Positions 30,998-41,260 are shown, counted from the first letter of the stretch. The stretch is 55,280 bases of DNA from Symsagittifera roscoffensis (GCF_963678635.1 NW_026971719.1:1-55280), one strand, 5' to 3'. A program made the numbers and translations. Notes: generated from the letters alone by a model not told the origin.

Positions 30998-33286
30998 TCA
31001 GGAGGGATGGGATGCTCTCTTTTTTATTGCTATTTTCCTTAATTGAGGTGTTAAGGTCATCATTAAGATTTCTGTCATTTTTGTGTTTTTATAGTCGTGC
31101 GTATTTAATGAATATGCTTTTCGAACTAGTGTTTCGATACGTACTGCTAGTTGTTTGATGGTTTCATTTGGTAATCTGCGAATTTCATTACATAAAACTC
31201 TTTGTTGTTGTTTATTTCTCTCGGAGTCAAACATTTTTGAAAATTCTTGTGTAAATCTTTTCCAATTTGATTTTATTTCTATAGGCAATACTGAAAACCA
31301 TTTTTGGGCTGCGCCATCTAAGGTTGTTTGTATCAACGCTGTGCGTCGATGTATCCAATTTTGATGTAGTGGCGTATTAATTGGTTCAGGTCCTATATTT
31401 AAAATTAAATTTGCTGTTACTGCATTTAAATAATCTTCTACAGAATATTCAGGGTCTGTTCCTGTGAATACCATTAAAGGTTTATTTGATGTTATTGATG
31501 ATCCACCCATAAGGTATGGATTCATTGTCATTTGTAATGATTCTGCGGCATTTGGCATTTGTGAAAAATTTGAGAGTTGATTTTTTGTTATTTCGTGTTG
31601 TTGAAGGTAATATGGGAGTGGTATTTCATTTTGCATTTGTGTTGGTTGATACGAGTGTGTAATCATTGGGTTTTGTGGCTGAATTGGTTGAAAAGACTGT
31701 GTGTTAATTGGGTTTTGCATTTGTATTGGTTGTTGATTTTGTGTATCTGTTGGATGTGGAGAAAAAATTCTATGATATGTATGTGGTTTCTGCACTCCTT
31801 TTCCACGATATTCTTGAGTATCTGGTGCAAATATATCTGGTTGTAAATAATCATCGTCAGAGGAGATATAATCCGTTTGATGAGGCGCTTGCTTTTTATT
31901 TTTATTCTGTTGAAAGAATGGGTAATTTTCACTACGATCCTGTGGAGGATGTGAATTAGTTTGAAAATTTACTGAGTTGGTTGTTGCCATTGGGTTATCC
32001 CAATATCGAGAGCTTATCTGATTATTATTATTTTTTTGTGGGGGATAGTTTGTTTTTGATGAATGTGCGTAATTATAATTGTGTTCCGCAAAGGTGTTTC
32101 TTGTGAACGTTCTGCGTGTTTTTGACGGTACTGTCATGGGTCTATATGTTTGATAATCAATTTGTGAATATTTTGGAGCAACCGAAGGTTTAACAGTTGA
32201 TCGTAAGGTTACTTGTGCTAGTGAAGTGTTTGTATTTCTTGGTGTTGTTAAATTTGGACGTATTGGTGAAATACTTTGTTGTGTAGTTGTTGTTGTTTGG
32301 ACGATTTCTTCATTTATGAAGTGTGATGGTGTTTGAATATCTTGTTGAGTGAGGTTCCTAGTTCCATTAAGGTTTTCATTGTGTATGACGGTCGAAATTA
32401 AACTGTTATTTCGCGTATCAGGTAAAAATGAATTGTAGTTTAATGGTGTTGCATCAATGGTTAATGGTATTACTCTTACATAATCTCTTACATAAGATAT
32501 TGTACTTATTGCTTGACTTGAGATTGATTGTGGGATATTTATGAATGCATAATGCGACCATTCGGGGTCCCAAACGTAGTCTGACTGTTCTGTGATGGCG
32601 GTATCATCGTTTGAATTTTGAGGTCTGAAATTTTTTCTTGCTTGTGAAATTAAATCTATTTTATGTGTGGAATAATCTAATATAAACCATGCCAAAATTT
32701 TTTGTAAGTCATGTTTTGTATGTTGTGAAACTTCTTCTTTAGTGAATTTTTCTATATTTATATGTAGGAAAGTTGAAAATAGTGTGATTTCATGTCGTAC
32801 CTTTATATTTTTGGATGTCTCTGTCGGTGAGACATGTGGGATTGGGTTTTCGTTTTCTAATATTGAAATATGACTATATATTATTGCAAAAACTTCATTA
32901 GTAAATATGGAGTTTGCTCTTTGTGAGTTATGATATTGTATGCTTTTTATATATTCTAAGAATACTTTTGAAAATTCTAAATCAAGATCGTCTGTTTGAA
33001 TTACATATTTGCGGTGATTCTGGTTTGGTGAGCTGAATTCTATGGTGTAGATTCCGTATTGTTGTGTTAAGTTACATATATCTTTCAGATATTGATCAAT
33101 AACCTGTCTTTTTATTTTTACATCTGGGAACTCTGCTTTACATGGGCTGATTCCGGGTTCAAACAAATTTAGAAGAAAATTCTTGCAAAGATCATGTTGT
33201 CCTCTATTATCGGGTGCATCTACGAGGAAGGGGTAGATATCGTCATCATCTGGACTATCTTCACTTGGAGTGTGTGTTTGGCTCAT
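30998..33286 (-). CDS. Gag polyprotein: matrix-like region and capsid
   Basis: 762 codons beginning MSQTHTPSEDSPDDDD. The first ~290 residues are a folded, mixed-charge region. A long Pro/Gln/Asn/Thr-rich linker follows (repeats such as QPIQMQNPINTQSFQPIQ). The last ~150 residues are a retrotransposon capsid domain (WIHRRTALIQTTLDG, AAQKWFSVLP, FDSERNKQQQRVLC). Gag forms the particle shell. At over 760 residues before the zinc knuckle it is long for Ty3/gypsy. It ends in an in-frame TGA (30998-31000) that separates it from the nucleocapsid region, which stays in the same phase, so this looks like a premature stop rather than a true C-terminus. Confidence 0.9.
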   Translation of the reverse strand: MSQTHTPSEDSPDDDDIYPFLVDAPDNRGQHDLCKNFLLNLFEPGISPCKAEFPDVKIKRQVIDQYLKDICNLTQQYGIYTIEFSSPNQNHRKYVIQTDDLDLEFSKVFLEYIKSIQYHNSQRANSIFTNEVFAIIYSHISILENENPIPHVSPTETSKNIKVRHEITLFSTFLHINIEKFTKEEVSQHTKHDLQKILAWFILDYSTHKIDLISQARKNFRPQNSNDDTAITEQSDYVWDPEWSHYAFINIPQSISSQAISTISYVRDYVRVIPLTIDATPLNYNSFLPDTRNNSLISTVIHNENLNGTRNLTQQDIQTPSHFINEEIVQTTTTTQQSISPIRPNLTTPRNTNTSLAQVTLRSTVKPSVAPKYSQIDYQTYRPMTVPSKTRRTFTRNTFAEHNYNYAHSSKTNYPPQKNNNNQISSRYWDNPMATTNSVNFQTNSHPPQDRSENYPFFQQNKNKKQAPHQTDYISSDDDYLQPDIFAPDTQEYRGKGVQKPHTYHRIFSPHPTDTQNQQPIQMQNPINTQSFQPIQPQNPMITHSYQPTQMQNEIPLPYYLQQHEITKNQLSNFSQMPNAAESLQMTMNPYLMGGSSITSNKPLMVFTGTDPEYSVEDYLNAVTANLILNIGPEPINTPLHQNWIHRRTALIQTTLDGAAQKWFSVLPIEIKSNWKRFTQEFSKMFDSERNKQQQRVLCNEIRRLPNETIKQLAVRIETLVRKAYSLNTHDYKNTKMTEILMMTLTPQLRKIAIKKRASHPS

Positions 33287-33304
33287 TTTTTCGTTTAATG
33301 ACTG

Positions 33305-33727
33305 TTAATAGGTAATTATTGATGTGTCTAATTGGTTGATTCCAATTATATAAGTGTACTGTTTTGTGTTTATATTGCTTTTTTTTCTTCTTTTTCCTCT
33401 TTTTGATGAATTTGATGTTGTTTCTGAGTCGGAAAAATATAATTGATCGTGAATGGGGCAATTTTTATCAATGGATTCTTTTAATTTATAAAGTTCGTCT
33501 AAATTGCTGGCTTCTGATTCTGAGAATGCGTTTTTATTTTTGGAAAATCTTTTTCGTGTTATTTGTCTTTGTTTGGTTATTATTTTCCTTTTTAGTGTTT
33601 GTCGTTTTGTTCTGATATATCCAACTGTTTGTGTGTGAGGTGTGATTAGAAGGTCGTATTTTTTGTTATCTATTTCACAGTTGTGCAAAACGATTGTTTG
33701 TTTGTTTCCTAGATTTTTAAATGACAT
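33305..33727 (-). CDS. Small ORF upstream of gag, in phase with it
   Basis: 140 codons starting MSFKNLGNKQTIVLHN. The middle is very basic (TKRQTLKRKIITKQ), followed by an acidic, Ser-rich segment and a KRGKRRKK cluster that could be a nuclear localisation or RNA-binding signal. It stops at TAA 33305-33307, and the gag ATG follows in the same frame six codons later. It may be a separate leader protein, the true N-terminus of Gag cut by a nonsense mutation, or translated with Gag by readthrough. No family recognised. Confidence 0.6.
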   Translation of the reverse strand: MSFKNLGNKQTIVLHNCEIDNKKYDLLITPHTQTVGYIRTKRQTLKRKIITKQRQITRKRFSKNKNAFSESEASNLDELYKLKESIDKNCPIHDQLYFSDSETTSNSSKRGKRRKKSNINTKQYTYIIGINQLDTSIITY

Positions 33728-34944
33728 AAGGTTTAGGATGACGGATGCAAAAAGTTGTTAGATGATTTCTATTTTCTTAAACTGTTAGTTCTTACGATTT
33801 TTTGGTTAGCTTAACCTGGGTCTTTTTATTTAGGGTTGGAGAGAAAAGTATATCGATTCCGAAGAATGATTTTTTACTTTCTCGTGGCTATTATAAGCTA
33901 AGGTGTTAACTTACTTAATCTTACTTAGGGGTAGTGATTGTGTTCAAGGGTTGGAGAATAGTAAATCGATCCACAAGGTTCAGGTATAATTAGAACGCGA
34001 GTAGTTCGTTAGATACTATTTTAAACTTACTAAGTCTAAGATTTATCCTGGGTCTGGTAAGAGGGGGGTTCAAGTGAAGGATGAATAACCGAAGTTCTTC
34101 ACTGTTTATCCTAATTTGAATGATTAATTTTGTTCAAAAATTTCTCTTAGTCTTGGGTTTTTTGAAAGGGTTGGATAGTGAATCGACGTTTGAGGTCGTT
34201 AGACACTAGCTAAGTGGGTGGGGGAGAACAAAATTGTTCTTTTTGATCCAAGGATAGGCCTTGATGATCAAGTCTTAAGTTTAATGAAATAGAAAAATTT
34301 ATTGTAGATCCAAGGATAAGCCTTGATGATCTGATTTTAAAATTAAGTGATTTTAAGTTTAAAATGGTTTAAATTGTTCAAAATTTTAGTTTTTGATGTT
34401 TAGTGAGCTTATGATTGCTGTTATGTTTAGGTGATGAAGCTGGAACTACAGATGATTTTTATGATTACTAACAATTTATTGTCATGCTACTAATTTTTGT
34501 TTTGTTTTTCAATAAATATTTTCCAAACATGTTTTATATAATACTGCAGAATTTAGGAAAACGATCTGAGATCTTTTTATCAATCGTTATTGTATATTAA
34601 TAATTTTGTTTAGCGCCTGAAATGATCAAGAAGATTGACTTCAAGATTTTATGTTTGCAAATGAAAATCTAAATTCATTGCTAATAAGATTCTAAATATA
34701 AAAGTTTGTGTTGGCTTTTGCCGTACTATCATATAACTATTTGGTAAGTTTCTACTTTGTCGTATGTCGTCTTTGATTCGAGGTCTTCTTCCAATTCCGG
34801 GTAGTTCTATTATCGTTAGGAATATTGGCTCTGATCTATTGAGTCGTAGAGACATTTCGATTAAATTATCGTCGTATAACATTTTGAAAATGTTTTGTCT
34901 AATTTCTAATCTATTTTTGGTTAATCCTAAGCTATTAAGGTCTT
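33728..34944 (-). other. 5' leader of the retroelement, repeat-rich
   Basis: About 1.2 kb between the primer-binding site and the first ORF, long for a gypsy element. It contains a 62-bp-spaced direct repeat (GATCCAAGGATAGGCCTTGA at 34245 and a near copy at 34307) and three variants of GGTTGGA...ATCGA (33834, 33950, 34169). Such leaders hold packaging and splicing signals, but no specific signal is provable here. Confidence 0.55.
34649..34882 (-). CDS. Small leader ORF (uncertain)
   Basis: 77 codons starting MLYDDNLIEMSLRLN, close after the primer-binding site. Composition is ordinary for protein (IIELPGIGRRPRIKDD) rather than AT-noise, so it may be translated or be a spliced 5' exon of a subgenomic RNA. 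No donor with good consensus is seen at its end. Function unknown. Confidence 0.35.
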   Translation of the reverse strand: MLYDDNLIEMSLRLNRSEPIFLTIIELPGIGRRPRIKDDIRQSRNLPNSYMIVRQKPTQTFIFRILLAMNLDFHLQT

Positions 34945-34967
34945 GTTCGAGACTTATGGTCGCACCA
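34945..34967 (-). promoter_or_regulatory. Primer-binding site (tRNA 3' end complement)
   Basis: Two bases after the LTR end (...CTCA at 34970) the minus strand reads TGGTGCGACC and continues to CTCGAAC. TGG complements the universal CCA, and the TCGAA further on complements a T-loop, as expected when ~20 nt of a tRNA 3' end pair here. The tRNA species could not be assigned. Confidence 0.7.
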
Positions 34968-34969
34968 GA

Positions 34970-35379
34970 TGAGTTATAACCGATGTGGTTAACTCATAGA
35001 GTAATTTCGGATAGGGTACACCGTCTGCTCGTCACGCTATCTTATTTTCGGCCGGATAGATTCGTGCAACTTCTTAGTCTAATACCGATCCTAATCTTAC
35101 TCTTATACTATCTAGTCTCAGGTTGTTTAACTAGTCTCTGCTAGGCTCAATAGATCTAGGGTATACTGGTTTATTGCGGCTGCTGAAGTTCTCTTGGAGA
35201 GGCAACTAATTTCTAAGTTAAATTCAAATCTCTCTGGTGCTGAAATTACAAGTAATTTCAGCACTTACAAATAAGTGGGTTGTTAGTTAGATGGATCATG
35301 ATTGGTTAATATTAAATACTTTACAGTGGTAAAATATCTAATTTATCCAATCATAAATTGTAGTTTTGATCAGGTTCCA
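34970..35379 (-). repeat. Partial 5' LTR (only the first ~410 bp)
   Basis: Begins TGAGTTA next to the primer-binding site. It matches 53352-53757 closely through CACCGTCTGCTCGTCACG, TTTATTGCGGCTGCTGAAG and GTGGGTTGTTAGTTAGATGG. It stops at the internal LTR point CAGGTTCCA and passes straight into host duplication D. The rest of the LTR is absent on this side. A hairpin, GAGTTATAACC/GGTTAACTC, lies at the LTR edge. Confidence 0.88.
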
Positions 35380-36439
35380 ATCTTGAAAGAAACTAAACTA
35401 CACTTGCTGACGCAAAAGTTGCGATAACTTTGAATACCCTATCCGAAGCTAAACATCTCGAGAACTACATTAGGCGATAAAATTTTCAAATAATCGGGTC
35501 ACTAAAAAGTTGAGCACGGAAATGAAACTTTTTTAAAGCAGTGCAAAAATAAAATCAAATGATACGTGACTTTCTAAATCTCTCAGTACGGAAATGGATC
35601 ACGCACCGCTTTCACCCATTTTTGAGAGGGAATAGTAGGAAAAGTCAATACAATGATTATAAAAAACCTTCAGTCAAAAACTTTGTTACGAAGAGAACTC
35701 GCTAACTCGAAGGTCTTCCTGATTAAAACTTTTTTATATTCGTTGTAAACGAAGACTTAAAGGTAAGGAATGCCTGGACAAAAGAGTCGTCAAAGTTCTA
35801 TGCTCGTAAAGAATATGGAAAAATCTACAAAAGAAAAGGGTTATATTAAATAGACTTGAATCTAATTTCACTAAATGTACGACCCTATTGGATCTGTATT
35901 GGAAAAAAAAACATGTTTACATCTGCCTATCCGTTCAGAAGCCATATTTTTGAATAACATTTATGTCAATGACTGTAATTGTTGTTTGGCCATGAATAAG
36001 CGAAAAGTAGGTTTCCAAAAAAAAAAACATTTCAATCATTTCAAACTTTGTGATTTTGCTCAGTAGAAACCTATCTACCTAAGAAAAAAGCGAAGTTGTT
36101 CTCAGTTGATCATACAAAAAAAAATTATTTGAAAAAGACTTGATGCGGATATGCTAGCATACTCTATCCTAGCTAAAAAACGTAGCAACTTTTGAAAAAT
36201 TGTAATTTCCCTCAGAAAAACCAGTAGGAGCTTTCAATGATATCGAAAGGTTCCGTTTTTTTGTGAACTCATTGGCCTATTTAAAAAAATGGAAATTAGA
36301 AAAGATGTTCTTTTTTTTCGAAATTTATTGAAAATTTATGAATGAAGTAGGAGAAAAAGTTGATCAGAGTTACTAGCAAAACCAATTAAAATTCGAATGC
36401 AGGTGACTCCACAATTCTGTTCACTCGTTTTTATTCAGG
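35380..36439. repeat. Flanking duplication D, right copy (~1.06 kb)
   Basis: Direct copy of 16778-17840, beginning ATCTTGAAAGAAACTAAACT and ending CGTTTTTATTCAG. It abuts the LTR fragment with no linker, whereas the left copy is separated from the element by the six bases AGTTGT. The right copy runs on into GTCACAAACAGC, probably the DNA that originally followed D. The last ~43 bp lie within a palindrome arm. The GTPase-tail reading frame in it is broken. Confidence 0.92.
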
Positions 36440-36736
36440 TCACAAACAGCTTTGCTTCTTTACAAGCTTACAACTGACATTAAAATTAAAATCGAAAAGG
36501 GTCGAATAACAAAAAAAAATTCGGTCAGTCTCCAAAGCAAGGCAAATCAAAACTGTGTTGAAGTTGAACTTCAACACAGTTTTGATTTGCCTTGCTTTGG
36601 AGACTGACCGAATTTTTTTTTTGTTATTCGACCCTTTTCGATTTTATTTTTAATGTCAGTTGTAAGCTTGTAAAGAAGCAAAGCTGTTTGTGACCTGAAT
36701 AAAAACGAGTGAACAGAATTGTGGAGTCACCTGCAT
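36397..36736. repeat. Near-perfect 340-bp palindrome
   Basis: Two ~170-bp arms meet at a single central base (G at 36566, within GTTGAAGTTGAACTTCAAC). By eye there is one substitution and one A/T-run length difference between arms, so it is young. The outer ends are ATGCAGGTGACTCC and GGAGTCACCTGCAT. The left arm contains the end of duplication D. Confidence 0.95.
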
Positions 36737-37114
36737 GAGTTACTACTGCCTCAGAAACAAAGTTGTGGAAGAAAAATAATTTAAAATTTTTTTTTTGGCA
36801 AATCTTGGTTAAGGTGTACAATAAACTGGTTGGTTATACCACGCCAGTAGTTTTGGTTTGAGTTTGCACACAAAATCCAAAAAAAAAAATCAGTTTTTCT
36901 TACCATTATCTTACCATCACACAAACAATAAAACCATAGCATCGGTATTCCCTATCTTAATACATTGTAGACTCTATACCCAATCCTAAAAATTAGCGAG
37001 GCTGACCCGAACTTTATAGCGAATCTTAATACTTGGTCAGCCGCGCAGCTCTCTCCCCTGATCAGCTCCAACATCTACTACTGCTAAATTAACTTACTAC
37101 TTACTACTGCGGAA
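36737..37114. other. Spacer with one dyad-repeat copy
   Basis: No gene. From about 36897 it matches 52130-52320 in the same orientation (TACCATTATCTTACCATCAC, GTAGACTCTATACC, CTGATCAGCTCCAACATCTAC). It carries one GCTGACC...GGTCAGC hairpin at 37001-37041. Confidence 0.6.
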
Positions 37115-37459
37115 ATAAAACAATTGCAACAAAAAGGAAACTATCCAGAAGCAATTATACGCTCATCTTAACCAAACTCTACTGCATGTAGAACCTCCTA
37201 CGAAAAGATGAGAAAATAACATGCTTACCCTCTATGGCTTTCCAGCTTTATTCTATTGGATGGCAAGCATTAGGAGTTGAAGAAAAAATGATGAAACAAT
37301 TTCTTTTTTCAATGTTTCATTAACTAGAAAAGCTAAAAAAAAGAACTGATGTCTTTTTTGGTAAAATCAAGAGAAAACTTAATTTATTCTCTGAGCACGC
37401 TGTTCCTCGTTAATCTCGCATGATTAAACTCTATATGGTTTGAGTGTGAAACGAATGAG

Positions 37460-37740
37460 TGAGTAGTAGATCAGGGGGGAGTATTGCTGACCCCATGTCT
37501 TAAGATACGTTATAGATTTCCGGTCAGCCATGCTATGTGTTAAGATTTGGTATAGAGTCTACAAGGTTAAGAATCTACATTGTATAGAGTCTACAATGTA
37601 AGTAGTAGTAGATGTTGGAGCTGATCAGGGTGGGAGGGGGAGAGAGCCTGGCTGACCCCATGTATTAAGATACGTTATAGACTTCTGGTCAGCCAGGCTA
37701 TGTATTAAGGTTAGGTATAGAGTCTACAAGGTTTTAAGAA
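37460..37740. repeat. Two tandem dyad repeats (GGCTGACC...GGTCAGCC)
   Basis: Two ~160-bp units. Each contains a stem-loop: GCTGACC/GGTCAGC at 37486-37528, and a perfect 11-bp stem CCTGGCTGACC/GGTCAGCCAGG at 37647-37697. The ~30-nt loop is conserved (CCATGTATTAAGATACGTTA). Flanks GATCAGG, GTATAGAGTCTACAA and GTAGTAGATGTTGGAGC recur. Confidence 0.85.
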
Positions 37741-39338
37741 AGGGAATAACAATGGTAAGGTTTCATGATTTGTGTGATGGTAAGATAATGGAAGGAAAAA
37801 GATTTTTTTTTGTGGATTTTGTGCGGAAATGTCTGATATTTTCGCAAAAATTTCGGCACCCGTTACCTAAATGCTGAATGTAAAAGCTTATTTATCTGTA
37901 ACTTGTGGAATGAAGTTTTTTAATTTGATTTTCTGGTGCAGGGTAAGTAAAATGGTAAGGTTTTTTGAGCAAAAGTTGAGGATTTTTATCAAAAAAAAAC
38001 TTATTTTTTTTCGAAAAAAATTTCAAAACACGATAAAGCTTCTTAGAAGTCGACCTATTAACTAAAATATTAGATAATCTCACTTTCTATCTAGCTGCAA
38101 CTATGCTGAAACCTACTGAAGCTTGGGAAAAACTGAAAAATTTAATTTATTTGGAAAAAAATGCAAAAGTTTCAAGTTTTTGGAAAATAATTTCAGTTTT
38201 GGTTATTTTTCTGTTGCTTCTGATCTTATTGAAAAATTATACTTACATAAAGACATTGAAACCCAGCTAGAAACGTATTTTAATTAGCAAGATATTGAGT
38301 GAATGTTACAAAACTTTGAACAAAAATATGATTTTTTCCACAGTTTTCTTTCAAATAATTGATACACCATAAAATTTACCCTAGTTTGAGCTAGAAAGCG
38401 GGTTATATAGTGCTCTGATAACCAAAACAAAACTGATAAAAGCAGAATCAAAATTGAAACTTCCAGAAAACAGTAAAGTTTCTAGTAATTTTCGAGAAAG
38501 TGAAGTAAACTTGAACCAGGTCTATCCAACACTTTCATTTTTTACCCTTTTATTCCGGTAGTTGACTAGTTTTTGTACAGTTAAACGAGAATTTAACTAA
38601 GAATCTCAAATCAATTGAATAGTGAGATCAGTATCCATTGAAATTTCTATATCAAACCCAGTGAGTCAACTCCTCAAATTTTTCTCAATGATTAGCCCAA
38701 TTTTTTTTTTAAATTTTAATTTCTGAGAAATATATCACGTTAAAAACAAACAATTTCAGTTCAATGATGAAAAATGAACAGTTAATTGCCGAAATTGAAA
38801 AAAACTTGGGAAAAATTTTTTTACAAACTTATTCGATTTTGGTTGAAATTCAACAATTTCTTCAAAACTGATGATTATCTCACTGTTGCTTCTGCAACAT
38901 AACTTTGATAACTTTGATGATTTTTCTGTAGGAATGTTTTATTTTTTAAGGTAATTCTTGCTTTCTGCTTTATACATGTTATCGCTAATGAGCTCACTTT
39001 TGAAGATAATTAGACAGAACTGGGGATTTTATGAGGAAAAAAGTCTGAAGGGTACAAACAATTCTCTGGCAGAGATAAAATTAGAACTGATAACGTCTAA
39101 TTATTACTTTGCATTTTGTACTTAATTTCCTTCAGGTCCCTTGTTCATTTATTACAGTAAAATAATGAAGCAAAAAATATTTTTTGGGATCATTAACTGT
39201 CACTTTTCTGGGAAAGTAAATATTAAATTGCTTTTTATTCTTAGTTTATGACGGAAATTTTCTCAAAAATGTCCAAGTGGGAAAGCATCGGTGCTAATTA
39301 AAACATTCAAAATCATATCTAAAAGTTGAGAATATAAA

Positions 39339-39402
39339 AGTGTACTTAATTAGTGTACATTATTTAGTGTACATAATTAGTGTACTTAATTAGTGTGTAT
39401 TT
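39339..39402. repeat. Short tandem repeat TTAATTAGTGTAC
   Basis: Four imperfect copies of a 13-14-bp unit, including ACTTAATTAGTGTACATTAT and ACATAATTAGTGTACTTAAT. Inside the left palindrome arm and not seen in the right arm. Confidence 0.8.
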
Positions 39403-40619
39403 AAACATCTACAATATCTAAAAACTTCTAAAAGGGCGCAGCTCAAAAAATTGATTTAGCAAAATAAATCGAGGTTCAAACTGGAACAATTGTATACTTT
39501 TGAAAAACTATTAAGCAAACACTCAATAGTAAAAATAATCAAATACATATCTTGAAAGCAAGTTTTCGATTCAAGCTTAATGTATCTTCTTCCAAAAGAT
39601 GTAGGATTGGGTTTAGCTTAGAAAAATTATCCTCAAAACATTTGATTTCTTAAATAAAGTTACCTAAAACATCAAATGATATCAAACTTTTCGAATGAAT
39701 TACTCATAATTACAAATCTTTGATACTTTTCATTTTATATTTTTTCTCAAAAAACACTTTAAAAGCCAAATTTTAGTAAAATTATCTCAACTACTTATGA
39801 ATTAGAAGTTTGTTTCTATCTCATTTTAGTACTTTCTCAGTTTCTGCTTCATCTACTATAAACATTTTAATTCGAATGGAAGAAAATTTCACTTGAAAAT
39901 TGAATTTTAGATAGAAAAATGTATCGTTTCAACAAACCTGCATTAATCCGAAGATGAATTAATTGCATAAAAATTTTGCAAAAAGTATTTAAATGGTTTT
40001 TTCAACCTGATAACTGTATATTGCTGTTTCAAATCTTATTTTGACGTAATTTTTTGGTTGAGAAAAATATATATTATTATCTTGAAACTTTCAAAGGTAA
40101 GCACAAACTTACATTTTTCCATCTTTTCATCAACTTCCATTATCTGCCTTATAACGCACTACTCTATGAACACTTTTAGAATCAGTAAACAGGGAAAATT
40201 TTAAGAAAGCAACTAGACAAAACCTTTCAATTAGTCGATGTTTTACAAATATCCAGTTTTCTGCAGTTTTGGAACAAATACCTAACCACTCATTAGCGTA
40301 TGTTATGCACATTTTCTACAAATTTATCGCAACAAAGTCTCCGCAAGCTTGCAACTAATGAAGTTTATACTGATGACTAAAGATTTTTGGATTGATTCCC
40401 ATCGATTTTTGCTGACTGTATTGTCAATCAAAACTCTTGAACAAAAAAATGACATATGAAGAATTGTGATAAAAAACTGTATAGTTTTCACAAATATTTT
40501 TCAAATTTATCACAATTGTATGTCAGACTCAGTAAAAATTACTAATCATAAACAATTTCTCCTAAGTTTTTAGTACCAAAAACAATAAATTTAAACTGTC
40601 TTGGAATGTGTATGGAGAC

Positions 40620-40833
40620 TGCTGAGCACCTTATTTAACATAATGTTGGAAAATAGAGGGCTTCTTCTTGAAAAGATTAGTAAGTTCATCGCTGCTATAA
40701 GTATGAAAGCTACAGTTCAAACAGTTCAAAACACCACATGTTCAACGATGTCTTGAGGCATTTTTACGTGTGTAAACTCTGCCACATTCAAGACATGCAA
40801 TTCTTTCGTTTCTAATGGGTGACCGCATCTCAA
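40620..40833 (-). pseudogene. Decayed zinc-finger exon (left-arm copy)
   Basis: Inverted relative of the exon at 50102-50335. The minus strand reads MRSPIRNERIACLECG, then a TGA inside the finger (ASRHR*TCG), then VLNCLNC and a further stop after QHYVK. Most cysteines match the right-arm copy, so the ancestor was coding. The stop falls where the right-arm copy has AGA. Confidence 0.7.
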
Positions 40834-40984
40834 GAAAGATCTAATAAAAAGAGTCGAGCACCCTCAAAAAATTAATAAAGGTAAATGAAAACAGCAAATT
40901 TTTTAACCATTTATTTTTAACGTGAAAGAAAATCAGAATAAATCGGCTATTTAGACTAGCTGAAAAAAATCATCCAATCTAACC

Positions 40985-41260
40985 ATGGAAATTTCAAAAA
41001 CAATCAATCAATCAGAATCGAGCCTTTCTTATAAGGAAAATTTTATCTTTTTGATATCAACCAATCAAATTGGAGCTTTATTTAAAAGGAGCTTTTTTGT
41101 ATCTTTCTTGATATTAAGCAATCAGATTCGAGCATTCCTTCACAGGTTATATGTGTGGTCTGAACAAATCAGATTGAAGTACTCAAAGATTTTAAAGTAT
41201 TTTATAGATCAAAACAAAGCTATGTTTAGGAAATTTCCCAATCCTTATTTTTATTGAAAA
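40985..41260. repeat. Internal ~60-75-bp repeats in the left arm
   Basis: The phrase CAATCAGAATCGAGC, with the variants CAATCAAATTGGAGC, CAATCAGATTCGAGC and CAAATCAGATTGAAG, recurs four times between AT-rich spacers containing TTGATATCA or TTGATATTA. The right arm has the inverted counterpart at 49680-49905. The reading frame here follows the repeat and is not convincing as a gene. Confidence 0.65.

Larger units (their letters stand above)
17847..35379 (-). mobile_element. Ty3/gypsy-like env-bearing LTR retroelement, permuted and inactive
   Basis: A 17.5-kb element read on the minus strand. From high to low coordinates: partial LTR, primer-binding site, leader, ORF upstream of gag, gag, protease, RT/RNase H, integrase with GPY/F domain, env-like gene, an additional 3' ORF, partial LTR. 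The PR-RT-RH-IN order, the integrase GPY motif and the DALS motif after RNase H place it in Ty3/gypsy. The ends are two different parts of one LTR, shown joined at 53352-55280, so the element is circularly permuted. A 29-bp direct repeat lies at each end (17847-17875, 35351-35379). About a dozen stops and frameshifts, plus an altered RT active site, make it non-autonomous. Confidence 0.93.

Noticed and set aside
35875-36066. 63-codon ORF in the right copy of D
   Set aside because: Poly-A length differences break the same frame in the left copy at 17280.
16778-36439. D copies as the true LTRs of the element
   Set aside because: The LTR copy at 53352 joins A to B without D, the TG terminus and primer-binding site lie at 34970, and D includes part of the host GTPase region.
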